Assembly (NCBI RefSeq): GCF_900637665.1
Contig: NZ_LR134386.1
Location: forward strand, 4,890,501-4,954,500
Length of the DNA stretch: 64,000 nucleotides
Source: Chryseobacterium nakagawai
GTDB taxonomy: Bacteria > Bacteroidota > Bacteroidia > Flavobacteriales > Weeksellaceae
Reading direction: 5' to 3'
Part shown: piece by piece, positions 35,021-43,469 of the stretch
How the letters are laid out: each line of letters starts with the position of its first letter
Numbering within the stretch: position 1 is the first letter of the stretch
The notes under the pieces: model-generated
Databases searched by the model: none
The model's input: the letters and a program-made list of their open reading frames with translations, nothing else
Told to the model about the DNA's origin: nothing
Made by a program: the position numbers and the translations under genes

Positions 35021-35392
35021 AAGAATGATCTTAAAAAATAATGTTTTAAGATAAGCATTTTTTATATCAGATGGATGAATTTCTGGTTGAACCCATCAAT
35101 ATAAAAAGTAGTATAATCATTAAAAAACAGGCTAACTCAATAGGTTGTAAAGACTATAACTCTTAGAAATTATCCGGTCAATATTAATTTCCAGCCTCCT
35201 GTTTCCTGCTTCCAGCCCTAACTTTCTTTATTTTTTCAATATCTCCATACCACATTTTGCATCTCCTTCGTTATGAATAACATCAGTCTTAAAATTTTAT
35301 CATTTTTTAACTCTAAAAACCGGTTTCAGGGATAAATAATATTAGTTTTTGATCTATAAATTATGTATTTTTGAGAAATTATTTTAATAGAG
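35021..35392. other. intergenic region before recA
   Basis: 372 bp, gene-free. TATTTTTG (35366-35373) matches the -7 consensus and lies 19 bp before the recA start, so it is a probable promoter, but no TTTG lies at the right distance upstream. A low-complexity stretch (about 35191-35225, CCTCCTGTTTCCTGCTTCCAG) is an ordinary flavobacterial degenerate repeat. No clear LexA-type palindrome was seen. Confidence 0.4.
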
Positions 35393-36394
35393 ATGAGTAA
35401 CATTGATGATAAGAAAAAAGCACTCGCATTGGTGCTTGACAAGCTAGATAAAACATACGGAAAGGGAACGGTAATGACTTTAGGTGATGATTCTATAGAC
35501 AATACCATAGAAGTAATTCCTTCCGGATCTTTAGGATTAGATATCGCATTAGGTATAGGAGGATATCCAAAAGGAAGAATCATTGAAATATATGGACCTG
35601 AATCTTCAGGTAAAACAACATTAACACTTCACGCTATTGCTGAAGCTCAAAAAGCTGGTGGTATTGCCGCATTTATTGATGCTGAGCATGCTTTCGACAG
35701 AACTTATGCTGCGAAATTAGGAATTGATTTAGAAAACCTTATCATTTCTCAGCCAGATAACGGAGAACAGGCTTTAGAAATTGCTGATAATCTGATCCGT
35801 TCAGGAGCAATTGATATTGTTGTTATTGACTCTGTTGCTGCGCTTACTCCAAAAGCGGAGATTGAAGGGGAAATGGGAGATTCTAAAATGGGTCTTCATG
35901 CAAGATTGATGTCTCAGGCATTAAGAAAATTAACGGCTACCATTTCAAGAACGAAGTGTACTGTAATTTTCATCAACCAGTTAAGAGAAAAAATCGGTGT
36001 AATGTTCGGTAACCCTGAAACAACTACCGGTGGTAATGCTCTTAAATTCTATGCTTCTGTAAGAATTGACATCAGAAAAGCAAGTGCACCAATCAAGCAA
36101 GGTGATGAAGCCATCGGAAGCCGTGTGAAAGTTAAGATTGTGAAAAACAAAGTTGCTCCACCTTTCAAACAGGCAGAATTCGACATTATGTATGGAGAAG
36201 GAGTTTCTAAAGTAGGAGAAATTCTTGATACAGCGGTTGATATGGGAATTGTGAAGAAAAGCGGTTCTTGGTTCAGCTACGAAGAGTCTAAATTAGGCCA
36301 AGGGCGTGATGCTGTAAAAGATGTTTTAAAAGATAATCCTGAACTTGCCGAGGAATTGGAAAACAAGATCAAAGAGGAGTTGAAAAACAAATAA
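35393..36394 (+). CDS. recA: recombinase RecA
   Basis: 333 aa. Walker [11 protein letters not shown] (about 68-77), Walker B-type [14 protein letters not shown] (about 142-155), loop L2 region [21 protein letters not shown], and the usual C-terminus. It drives strand exchange and activates LexA-like self-cleavage; the prophage repressor in this window should respond to it. Monocistronic, ended by a very strong hairpin. Confidence 0.98.
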   Translation: MSNIDDKKKALALVLDKLDKTYGKGTVMTLGDDSIDNTIEVIPSGSLGLDIALGIGGYPKGRIIEIYGPESSGKTTLTLHAIAEAQKAGGIAAFIDAEHAFDRTYAAKLGIDLENLIISQPDNGEQALEIADNLIRSGAIDIVVIDSVAALTPKAEIEGEMGDSKMGLHARLMSQALRKLTATISRTKCTVIFINQLREKIGVMFGNPETTTGGNALKFYASVRIDIRKASAPIKQGDEAIGSRVKVKIVKNKVAPPFKQAEFDIMYGEGVSKVGEILDTAVDMGIVKKSGSWFSYEESKLGQGRDAVKDVLKDNPELAEELENKIKEELKNK

Positions 36395-36396
36395 TT

Positions 36397-36460
36397 TTTT
36401 AAAGTCATTAATAAAAAAAGACAGCCTTCAGGCTGTCTTTTTTTATTAATGACTTTAAAA
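36397..36460. terminator. long perfect hairpin, bidirectional terminator between recA and lanthipeptide cluster
   Basis: Two 30-nt arms (36397-36426 and 36431-36460) pair perfectly around a TTCA loop; the core GACAGCC/GGCTGTC is followed by runs of T on both strands. It lies between the convergent recA and glycosyltransferase-like genes, so it stops both. Arms this long are unusual for terminators. Confidence 0.9.
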
Positions 36461-36470
36461 TGCTGAAAGC

Positions 36471-37961
36471 CTATAATGTTTCCATAGGAACGTAATACGC
36501 CTGTAATGGAAAAAAAAATGATTTTACAGATTCATCCTGTACAAAAGAATCATTAATCACAGAGATATGGCTTTCTCCTTCTTCTTCATATCTGTAAAAT
36601 TTATCGACATTTATATTGAATAAATGATCATCCATAACTTTGAGAAATTGCTCCATAAAAATGAGATCAACAGCATAAATTTCTTCAAAGCATAAACTTT
36701 GATTATGAAATTGGGCATCATTCAACAAAGAAAATAGATCTTCTTTCTTTAAAATATACTGAATAGGAAATTCCAGCCTAATCTTTTCTAAAGTACGGGA
36801 ATATTCTGCAATCGGAACTTCAATGCCATTCTTTGTCAATTTCATAAGCTTATTTTCGGATTTTGAAAATAACAGAATAGAATCAAACTTAAAAAACTTT
36901 GATAAATATTTTGTCTGAACACTGTATAATTTAAGAATGTAATCATTTATTTCATCACAGGAAAGCAGCACCTCAACAGATGAAAAATCTATTCTTTTTT
37001 TATCAAGCTCCTTTCTTTTCTCTATAATTAAATTCACCACTGGAAAACTGCAGTTCTCTTTTGAAATGGTGGAAAAATCATCATACCATGGAGCATACGT
37101 GATATATTTTCCTTTCTGAAATATTTTAGTTGTGTTATTCTCTGGGGAACCTGTATAATGTAATATTGCGTTCTTTTCCCATTCTTCCAGCGTACTGTTT
37201 ATCCACGAAAAATGAAGTTCTTCACGGACCTCCACTTTTTTACCTATCAGCCAAAGATTCCATAGCAGTCCCCACATATCGGATAACCAGGGATCTATTA
37301 TTTTAACATTCAGTCTTGAAACTTTATGAGTCTCATATTCTCTTTCCCATTTATCATGATTGATTTGCTGAATAACAGAATATAATTTTTCGGAATCAGA
37401 CTCAAGCTTATCCCAAAAACCCGCATCAACCAACTTTAACATATACTGAGCACCTCCTACCTCTTTATCATTCTCAATAATCAATTCTACATTAATTCCC
37501 ACCACATGAGCCATAGTCTTTAAGGCTTCTATGCCAGCGTTCTCAATAATCGTATGAGCTCCCGTATAATCTCTCGTATCGGAAACATAACATATTTCAG
37601 TTTGAGCCAGGTAATCTAAGTTGTCAATTTTTTTACTGAAAATAATATCTGAATCATGATAAAACACACAGGATTCACTTAAATACCCGAACTCCAGCCA
37701 ATGTTGTTTTAAAATATTTGGTCTGATAGACGAGAGGTATTTCTTTTCTTTTCTGGTATCAGGATAAAAGAAAATTAATGCATTTTCTTCTTCATTTTCC
37801 TTAAACAATAAAGCATCTTTACTAATGCCCTTATCTGGGTCATATCCGATAATTACATGAATATGCTCACGGGAAATACTCAGTTTTCTAAAATTTAAAA
37901 GCTGAATTTCAAGTTGCCACAAAAAATATTTCTCATCAGGTTGAGCCGATAAGTAGATCAT
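36471..37961 (-). CDS. glycosyltransferase-like protein of the lanthipeptide cluster
   Basis: 496 aa, no signal peptide or membrane segment. A DxD-type motif, YHDSDIIFSK (about 101-110), follows an alpha/beta N-terminus (ALIFFYPD), the usual layout of GT-A glycosyltransferases; the later HYTGSPENNTTK near 265 also fits. Closest resemblance by eye is to peptidyl-serine or hydroxyproline glycosyltransferase-like proteins, but this is not firm. It starts 14 nt after the HEXXH gene and is the last gene of the cluster, so it may sugar-coat the lanthipeptide or its producer. Function is inference. Confidence 0.65.
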   Translation of the reverse strand: MIYLSAQPDEKYFLWQLEIQLLNFRKLSISREHIHVIIGYDPDKGISKDALLFKENEEENALIFFYPDTRKEKKYLSSIRPNILKQHWLEFGYLSESCVFYHDSDIIFSKKIDNLDYLAQTEICYVSDTRDYTGAHTIIENAGIEALKTMAHVVGINVELIIENDKEVGGAQYMLKLVDAGFWDKLESDSEKLYSVIQQINHDKWEREYETHKVSRLNVKIIDPWLSDMWGLLWNLWLIGKKVEVREELHFSWINSTLEEWEKNAILHYTGSPENNTTKIFQKGKYITYAPWYDDFSTISKENCSFPVVNLIIEKRKELDKKRIDFSSVEVLLSCDEINDYILKLYSVQTKYLSKFFKFDSILLFSKSENKLMKLTKNGIEVPIAEYSRTLEKIRLEFPIQYILKKEDLFSLLNDAQFHNQSLCFEEIYAVDLIFMEQFLKVMDDHLFNINVDKFYRYEEEGESHISVINDSFVQDESVKSFFFPLQAYYVPMETL

Positions 37962-37975
37962 AATATGATTTCTTT

Positions 37976-39130
37976 TTACATGTTAATCTTAAATTTAAAA
38001 TCTTTGCCAGACATCTTTTGGGCACGTAACAGAATCCAATCCCCTATCTGTTCTTTTTTAACTTTATAATTTTTTTCCAGAAAGTTATAGATATCCTCAT
38101 CAGTTTCTATGGCGTCCAAAGATTTTATAAGAAGGTCGATGCCTCCTTTTTCTAATATGGCATCTATAACGATTGCTCCCATCAAATAGTCTATACTGAT
38201 ATTCTTATCAAATGATGGGGTATCAATCAAAGCTGGTTTTATATTCTTATGTTCGTTATAATAATTATTGAATTTTGTAAATAGCTCAGAATAAGAATAT
38301 CCAATATGTGTATTTTTCTGACTGCTATAGATACTCAATCCTGATAAAAGTAAATAATGAGCATAGGGATATTGGATATTGATTCTATGAATTAACTCAT
38401 GTTTATGATTCTCACCATTCCTGACAGTAGTATAGATGATATTATTTTTTGAATCAAAAAAAGCACAATCAGCTACATTATTCATAGATGGAGCAAAATC
38501 AAATCCTGAAATGGTATAAACCTGACGACAATTGTCAGCAAGAAAATATTGTATATCATTTGGAATCGTAAGCTTAAACAATTTATCTAAATTTTCAATT
38601 GTAACATTAGCTTGTTTTGCCTTTTCTTCATTTAAAATATAACCTGTTCGATAATGATAGTTAATCCGTCCTATTTTATGGCTTTTCCAATCCTTTGTTG
38701 CATAGGTAAGGTAATCTGAAAGTAAAAACATATTATTATTTTTCTCCGCCATCACATTGGTAATAGCAAATGGCTGAAGTGCCCCATCATTAATAGTATA
38801 AAACTGTGAAACAATCTTATATTGCTCAGAATTAACCGATTCAATTGAAATCACCTGGTTTTTGAAAGACAACTTAAATAATGATGGATTATAATATCCT
38901 TGTGAAGATAATGCATTACACCTCCCTTCTGTTAGATATTTATCTTTTTTCCATAATGAACAATCTCCTTCATTACCCTCCTGAAAAGAATTTAAATATT
39001 TATTCCATACCTCATTAATAGCCTTCTGATCATCAGTATACATACCCTCATAAGGATTTTTTTGCACACTAACCTGCGCGTAGAACGAGGCAAAAAAAGC
39101 TGTAAAAAAAATGATGAAAACCTTATTCAT
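37976..39130 (-). CDS. secreted HEXXH protein of the lanthipeptide cluster (possible leader peptidase)
   Basis: 384 aa. Signal peptide MNKVFIIFFTAFFASFYAQ. A HEXXH zinc motif, KHELIHRI (His244, Glu245, His248), lies in the middle; a third ligand is not obvious, so it may be a gluzincin with a divergent site. It overlaps the LanM gene by 8 nt, so translation is coupled. In a cluster with no other protease, it is the best candidate to remove the precursor leader after export, in the periplasm or outside. Unrelated roles cannot be excluded. Confidence 0.65.
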   Translation of the reverse strand: MNKVFIIFFTAFFASFYAQVSVQKNPYEGMYTDDQKAINEVWNKYLNSFQEGNEGDCSLWKKDKYLTEGRCNALSSQGYYNPSLFKLSFKNQVISIESVNSEQYKIVSQFYTINDGALQPFAITNVMAEKNNNMFLLSDYLTYATKDWKSHKIGRINYHYRTGYILNEEKAKQANVTIENLDKLFKLTIPNDIQYFLADNCRQVYTISGFDFAPSMNNVADCAFFDSKNNIIYTTVRNGENHKHELIHRINIQYPYAHYLLLSGLSIYSSQKNTHIGYSYSELFTKFNNYYNEHKNIKPALIDTPSFDKNISIDYLMGAIVIDAILEKGGIDLLIKSLDAIETDEDIYNFLEKNYKVKKEQIGDWILLRAQKMSGKDFKFKINM

Positions 39131-42080
39131 GTAATATTTTATTTAGATTATTTGGTAACTCCAGACATAATATACTAGGTACTTTGTCCCATTCTGAAAA
39201 GCGCAATAGCTGAAATACCTGCCCTATAACTCCTGTAAATAAACCTAATACCTCAGTTGTTCCTTCATTTCCTTCTCTCAAGATGGATCCTTCTAAAATC
39301 TTCTCGGCAACTTTATCTATATAGGCAAGTATTTTAGCCTGCTGTATTTCATCCTTTGCCTGTAAAGCCATAGCATACAGCACCTCAAGATTTCCTAAGT
39401 CTCCATGACATATACATTGATTGTATCCTATCCCATGTTTAATGATATTTTCTCTGGCAATAGCGATTTCATTTTCAATGATCTCATCTCTATAATATTC
39501 GGATAACAATAATCTTCCCAATCCAATTCCTGCTGAGCCATGACACCATGCAGCAGAGTCTCTGGAAGAAAGTATATCTTCCCTATTATCAATCCATCCT
39601 TCAATTTCTTTATCATAAAAGGAACGGTCATGATTCAGTATTTCATCAACCTCAATATCAATATCTTTATGTAAAGCTTTCACCTTACTGATGACCAAAG
39701 CTGCAGACGATGATCCATGGGCAAAACCTCCAAAATCTTTAACAACATCATTATCAATAGATTCCCATAAAAGCTTATTTTCTGTTCTTTTTGCCTCTCT
39801 TTCTAATTTTTCAATGCATTTATCGATAAGAGATTTCAACTGCTCTTCGTACTGAACAGGAAAATCTTTCTTCAGATCAAGAAGCATTGATAAGAGTCCC
39901 AATGTTCCGAGCAAAAAGTCATTTTGTCTGGTTGAGCCTAGAATAAAACTCAATTCGCTAAGCATAATCGGAATAAGGCCTATATTTTTTTCAGTATGGA
40001 GCACAGAGTTCTGAAATAGAAGATATAGAAGTGATGCTGGGTAATAATAAGGAGATACAGGAGTATTTTCTAAGATTTCAGGCGAAAGATTAGGATAATA
40101 TTTATCATGATGCCTTCTCAATAAAATATCTGATAGTTCGTCAAAAATACTTTCAGCTGCCCATTTATATTTTGCCTCACTCGTAATATCATAAAGATGT
40201 AAATAAACAAAGCACATTCCTGATACTCCGTCATACAAGTCATAGTTCAACAAACTGATATTATACTTGTTATTATTTTCCCGAACTTTACTGATCCAGT
40301 TTATTTTACCATGATGCAAAATTTTTCTTTCCAAAATTTCATCTGCAATTTTAATGGCTGCAGCTCGTGCTTTAGTATGAACTTCATTAGTTTTCTTTAT
40401 CCCATCTACAGAAATTTCAAAAGGAATTTCCTTCTGAAGAATTTGTTTTTTCCTTATATCACATTCTTTACCTAATAAATCAAAGGCATAATTGGTTGTA
40501 AGATCAAGAATTTCCAACTGGATTTTAAGTTTATCCTCATTAAGGGAAGCAAAACGATTCTTGTTATAATTTACAATATCAAACTGCCAGTCTTCACATA
40601 AAACATCATCATTTCCATCATATAATCCTCCATTTTCAGTATTAAAATAAAAGAAAGGAATATCATTAGTATCAAATTGTCTTGCTATAGATGCTTTTAA
40701 GGTATGGGGAGCTACCAGCATTCCATCAACATAGGTAATTTGTATAAAACTATCAAGAATCTCTAAAAACTCTGTGTTATCAATCAAATTTTCAGGAACA
40801 ATAGATTCTCTTAGTAATTGGGTATATACAGAGGTAGCATGAAGAATAACCCTAAGTTTCTTTGGAAGTTCTCCCAATTTTTCTATAAAATAGTCTTTGT
40901 TGTCAACAAAGAACAAATACATCTCTTGAAATCCTTTTTTAACACACTCATAATAAGTGTCATTAAAATCTACATATTCATTATTAATCCGGGGAACATG
41001 AGTATCTGTTCCGGTAAAGGCTCTTCCTTCTTTCTTTTCAAATGTTAGTGATTCTTTATCCCAATTGGAAAAGGTAGTTTCCTGATTACTCAATCTAAAA
41101 AATATTGAACTCACCAGATAAGAATTATACTCACCATCTATCATGAGCAGACCTGTGAGCGCATCTGTTTTAATAACACTTTCCTTAAAAATACCTGTAA
41201 CTGTATCATAATTTTTAAGCAAAGGCTTTGATATGATACATTCAAGATCAAAAAAACCAATTCTATTATTGGTTATGATTAAATTATCTGGGATTATATC
41301 TGAGGTTCCTAATGCATGGAAAACGCATAGCGTCTTCCCTAAGCTCTCATAGAATTTTTCGACTTCAGCCTTTGTTTCAAAATTGTTTCCGTATTCAAGA
41401 TGTGACATCCAGGAATAGTCATCTCTTGTTATAATGGATGGAATTTCAATATTAAGTTCTTCTCCTTTCTCGCGAATTAATGACAATACATGACTAAAAA
41501 AAAGCTCATTATAAGAATCTCTGGGTTTAAAATATAAAATACTTCCTTCCTCAAAGGTTACAGAAATCACAAATTTCCCACCACGATGGATATCTCCTTT
41601 AAAGAGTTCCAGTCCTATCATCATATCTGGAGTGATATTAATTTGAAATGAATCATTAATCTCCAAATAATCCTCTTTAAGCTTATGAAGGAAAAATACG
41701 CAATATTCTAATCTCTTATCAATAATTGCTGTAATCTTATCTTCAATATCAGGATATTTTTCTAAAAAATATTCCTTCCATTCAAAGGTGTTGGTAAGAA
41801 TAATAAAATCTTCCAGCAATGAATCTTCATTAAGCAGTTCAGCTCTATTCGCTATTTCGAATTCATGAACCATTGTTAATGACAACAACCCATTTTTTAA
41901 GCTTAAGATGATCTGAGATGAAATACTGTCTAGAATTTCAGAGGAATAATCTAGGTTGTATTGAGAAATTAAGCAAGCTAAAGATGATTCAACATAACTA
42001 TTGATATCATAATTACAATAATAAAAATCGGGAGTTACATGATGAGGAACTGCCGTATTTTTTAATGAAAATCTAAACAT
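39123..42080 (-). CDS. class II lanthipeptide synthetase LanM (dehydratase-cyclase)
   Basis: 985 aa, normal for LanM. N-terminal dehydratase: Asp163 and His165 (GDIHRGG), Lys185 (YFKPRD), Asp261 and Asn266 (TSDIIPDN), Asp278 and Glu280 (FFDLE), Arg410 and Thr416 (RVILHAT) all line up with functional residues known from CylM, except that CylM His349 is replaced by Ile263. C-terminal LanC domain: His788 (FAHGSS), zinc ligands Cys846 (WCHG), Cys891 and His892 (CHGDLG) intact. It should dehydrate Ser/Thr of the precursor and add Cys to form lanthionine rings. A hairpin separates it from the precursor gene. Confidence 0.92.
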   Translation of the reverse strand: MFRFSLKNTAVPHHVTPDFYYCNYDINSYVESSLACLISQYNLDYSSEILDSISSQIILSLKNGLLSLTMVHEFEIANRAELLNEDSLLEDFIILTNTFEWKEYFLEKYPDIEDKITAIIDKRLEYCVFFLHKLKEDYLEINDSFQINITPDMMIGLELFKGDIHRGGKFVISVTFEEGSILYFKPRDSYNELFFSHVLSLIREKGEELNIEIPSIITRDDYSWMSHLEYGNNFETKAEVEKFYESLGKTLCVFHALGTSDIIPDNLIITNNRIGFFDLECIISKPLLKNYDTVTGIFKESVIKTDALTGLLMIDGEYNSYLVSSIFFRLSNQETTFSNWDKESLTFEKKEGRAFTGTDTHVPRINNEYVDFNDTYYECVKKGFQEMYLFFVDNKDYFIEKLGELPKKLRVILHATSVYTQLLRESIVPENLIDNTEFLEILDSFIQITYVDGMLVAPHTLKASIARQFDTNDIPFFYFNTENGGLYDGNDDVLCEDWQFDIVNYNKNRFASLNEDKLKIQLEILDLTTNYAFDLLGKECDIRKKQILQKEIPFEISVDGIKKTNEVHTKARAAAIKIADEILERKILHHGKINWISKVRENNNKYNISLLNYDLYDGVSGMCFVYLHLYDITSEAKYKWAAESIFDELSDILLRRHHDKYYPNLSPEILENTPVSPYYYPASLLYLLFQNSVLHTEKNIGLIPIMLSELSFILGSTRQNDFLLGTLGLLSMLLDLKKDFPVQYEEQLKSLIDKCIEKLEREAKRTENKLLWESIDNDVVKDFGGFAHGSSSAALVISKVKALHKDIDIEVDEILNHDRSFYDKEIEGWIDNREDILSSRDSAAWCHGSAGIGLGRLLLSEYYRDEIIENEIAIARENIIKHGIGYNQCICHGDLGNLEVLYAMALQAKDEIQQAKILAYIDKVAEKILEGSILREGNEGTTEVLGLFTGVIGQVFQLLRFSEWDKVPSILCLELPNNLNKILHE

Positions 42081-42109
42081 ATTAAAGATAATTGATATAG
42101 TGTAAATGA

Positions 42110-42135
42110 ATAAGGAACGGAGAACCGTTCCTTAT
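42110..42135 (-). terminator. attenuator-like hairpin between precursor and LanM genes
   Basis: Perfect 11-bp stem (ATAAGGAACGG with its complement) with an AGAA/TTCT loop, 29 nt downstream of the precursor stop and 29 nt before the LanM start on the minus strand. It has only a weak U stretch after it, which fits partial termination that gives more precursor than enzyme mRNA. A second short inverted repeat (ACTTAC-TG-GTAAGT) lies just before it. Confidence 0.65.
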
Positions 42136-42164
42136 AATTATGTGTAAAACTTACTGGTAAGTTA

Positions 42165-42374
42165 TTATTCCATTCCATCTTCAAACCCTTTTGGTCTAGG
42201 AATTCTAATAGTTTGCGTTACGCAACCGCAAACAGCAGTTGCATCACATCCAGAGCTACTTCCTGTAGCCCCGCAAGAACCTCCTCCAAATACACTTAAC
42301 ATACTTTTTTTAGTAAGTTTACCGTAGTTGCTTTCAAAAGAAGCAACTTTCAATTTTTTGTTTAAATCTTTCAT
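42165..42374 (-). CDS. lanthipeptide precursor with double-glycine leader
   Basis: 69 aa. The leader (MKDLNKKLKVASFESNYGKL, then TKKSMLSVFGGG) has the GG-type pattern of Bacteroidetes natural product precursors, with GG at 30-31 or 31-32. The core (from about 32) has Cys34, 43, 49 and 51 and Ser/Thr at 33, 37, 39-41, 46, 53 and 55, so up to four rings are possible. The C-terminal tail (IRIPRPKGFEDGME) has no Cys. The gene lies directly upstream of the LanM gene, with its own promoter. Confidence 0.85.
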   Translation of the reverse strand: MKDLNKKLKVASFESNYGKLTKKSMLSVFGGGSCGATGSSSGCDATAVCGCVTQTIRIPRPKGFEDGME

Positions 42375-42405
42375 CTGTAATATTTGTTTATAATAAGTAT
42401 TTCAA

Positions 42406-42438
42406 CAAATATAGATTTAATTACTGAAATTAAGCAAA
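42406..42438 (-). promoter_or_regulatory. promoter of the lanthipeptide precursor gene
   Basis: On the minus strand, TTTG (42435-42438) and TATATTTG (42406-42413) lie 21 bp apart, 32 nt before the ATG. The -7 box is an exact TAnnTTTG match. It overlaps the last codon of the LanC-like gene, so the precursor can be expressed separately. Confidence 0.6.
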
Positions 42439-43286
42439 TAAAAGCAAAGAAATTTAGAATATTTCTTGTTATTCAAAAGGATTTGTGGATTTTCATGATT
42501 AAAATGAATATCCATTATTTCCCCTAATAAGAGGGCATCACTGGATTCTTTAGAGTTGGAGAGCATACTTTTCACCGTTTGGTAAAGCACTGATGTTTTC
42601 TCCTCCCACACTTTATTTTTAGCCTGTTTAGCTGCAATCAATAAAAGTAAAATACTCAGAAGATAATCTTCATCTACTGCAGAGTATTCTTGTTCAAAGT
42701 AGTTGAAAATATTTTCAAATATTTCAAATAACAAAATATCTGAAGCAAAACCGGAAAGTTCCGAAATATACGTAAGCTTCAATGTGAATGCTGAAACAAA
42801 AAGCAATTCTTCCGGCTCCAGCCTTCTTTTATCAGTCAGTAACGGTTCAATTCTATGTACTTTAATTTTTCTTAAAATTAAATTGGCACAAATAAACAAT
42901 GAAAAGGTCCTGTTGATATCACTATTTTCATTTTTACTCCGGATACGGGCATAGTAATAATTAAATAAATCAAAAAGTACCCCATAATCTGTATTATCTT
43001 CACTTAAATAGTGAATGGTAAATTTATAGATCTGATCATCAAAATCTGCGAGAGACGATTCTGTATTAATTTGAATGATTTTTTTTTCTTTACAAAATTC
43101 AATCAGCCATCCTAAACCTGCTATTCCGGAATAAAAGGAGTAATCTGTAATATCCGTATTTTCAATAGACTCATCTAGCAAATTATCTATTTGAGTAGTA
43201 TAATCCTCACATTTATCATTTTGAAAATATAGAGTAATTAAATCGTTTGACTTGAATCGTATTTCATTTCCGGTAAGGAGATACAT
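42417..43286 (-). CDS. LanC-like protein, apparently without zinc site
   Basis: 289 aa. The start of the fold (SFYSGIAGLGWLIEF near 52-66, GxAG type) looks like the lanthionine cyclase-like family, and the rest is helix-rich as in its alpha/alpha toroid. But the Cys...Cys-His zinc ligands and the catalytic His motif of true LanC are absent, and the protein is about 100 residues shorter. It may be a degenerate cyclase, chaperone or binding partner of LanM. It is the first gene of the cluster; the precursor follows 42 nt later. Function uncertain. Confidence 0.6.
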   Translation of the reverse strand: MYLLTGNEIRFKSNDLITLYFQNDKCEDYTTQIDNLLDESIENTDITDYSFYSGIAGLGWLIEFCKEKKIIQINTESSLADFDDQIYKFTIHYLSEDNTDYGVLFDLFNYYYARIRSKNENSDINRTFSLFICANLILRKIKVHRIEPLLTDKRRLEPEELLFVSAFTLKLTYISELSGFASDILLFEIFENIFNYFEQEYSAVDEDYLLSILLLLIAAKQAKNKVWEEKTSVLYQTVKSMLSNSKESSDALLLGEIMDIHFNHENPQILLNNKKYSKFLCFYLLNFSN

Positions 43287-43416
43287 TTTAGTTTTTTGTT
43301 TAAAAATATTAAAATATTTTTGATATTACAGAAATGAATAAACTGACCAACTATTTATAGTCTTATGCTAAGTGTATAGCCTTTTTATAATTTATCAATA
43401 AATGAACTACAACTAA

Positions 43417-43446
43417 AAAACGGTCTGAACATTCAGACCGTTTTTA
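43417..43446. terminator. hairpin terminator between lanthipeptide cluster and next gene
   Basis: AACGGTCTGAA/TTCAGACCGTT with a 3-base loop and T-rich flank on the plus strand and A/T-rich flank on the other. It ends the 43470-44927 gene (minus strand). Confidence 0.8.
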
Positions 43447-43469
43447 TTTTATATAGATATTATCTTATT

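Noticed and set aside
35191..35230. C/T-rich stretch before recA as a regulatory site
   Set aside because: Looks like an ordinary low-complexity flavobacterial repeat.
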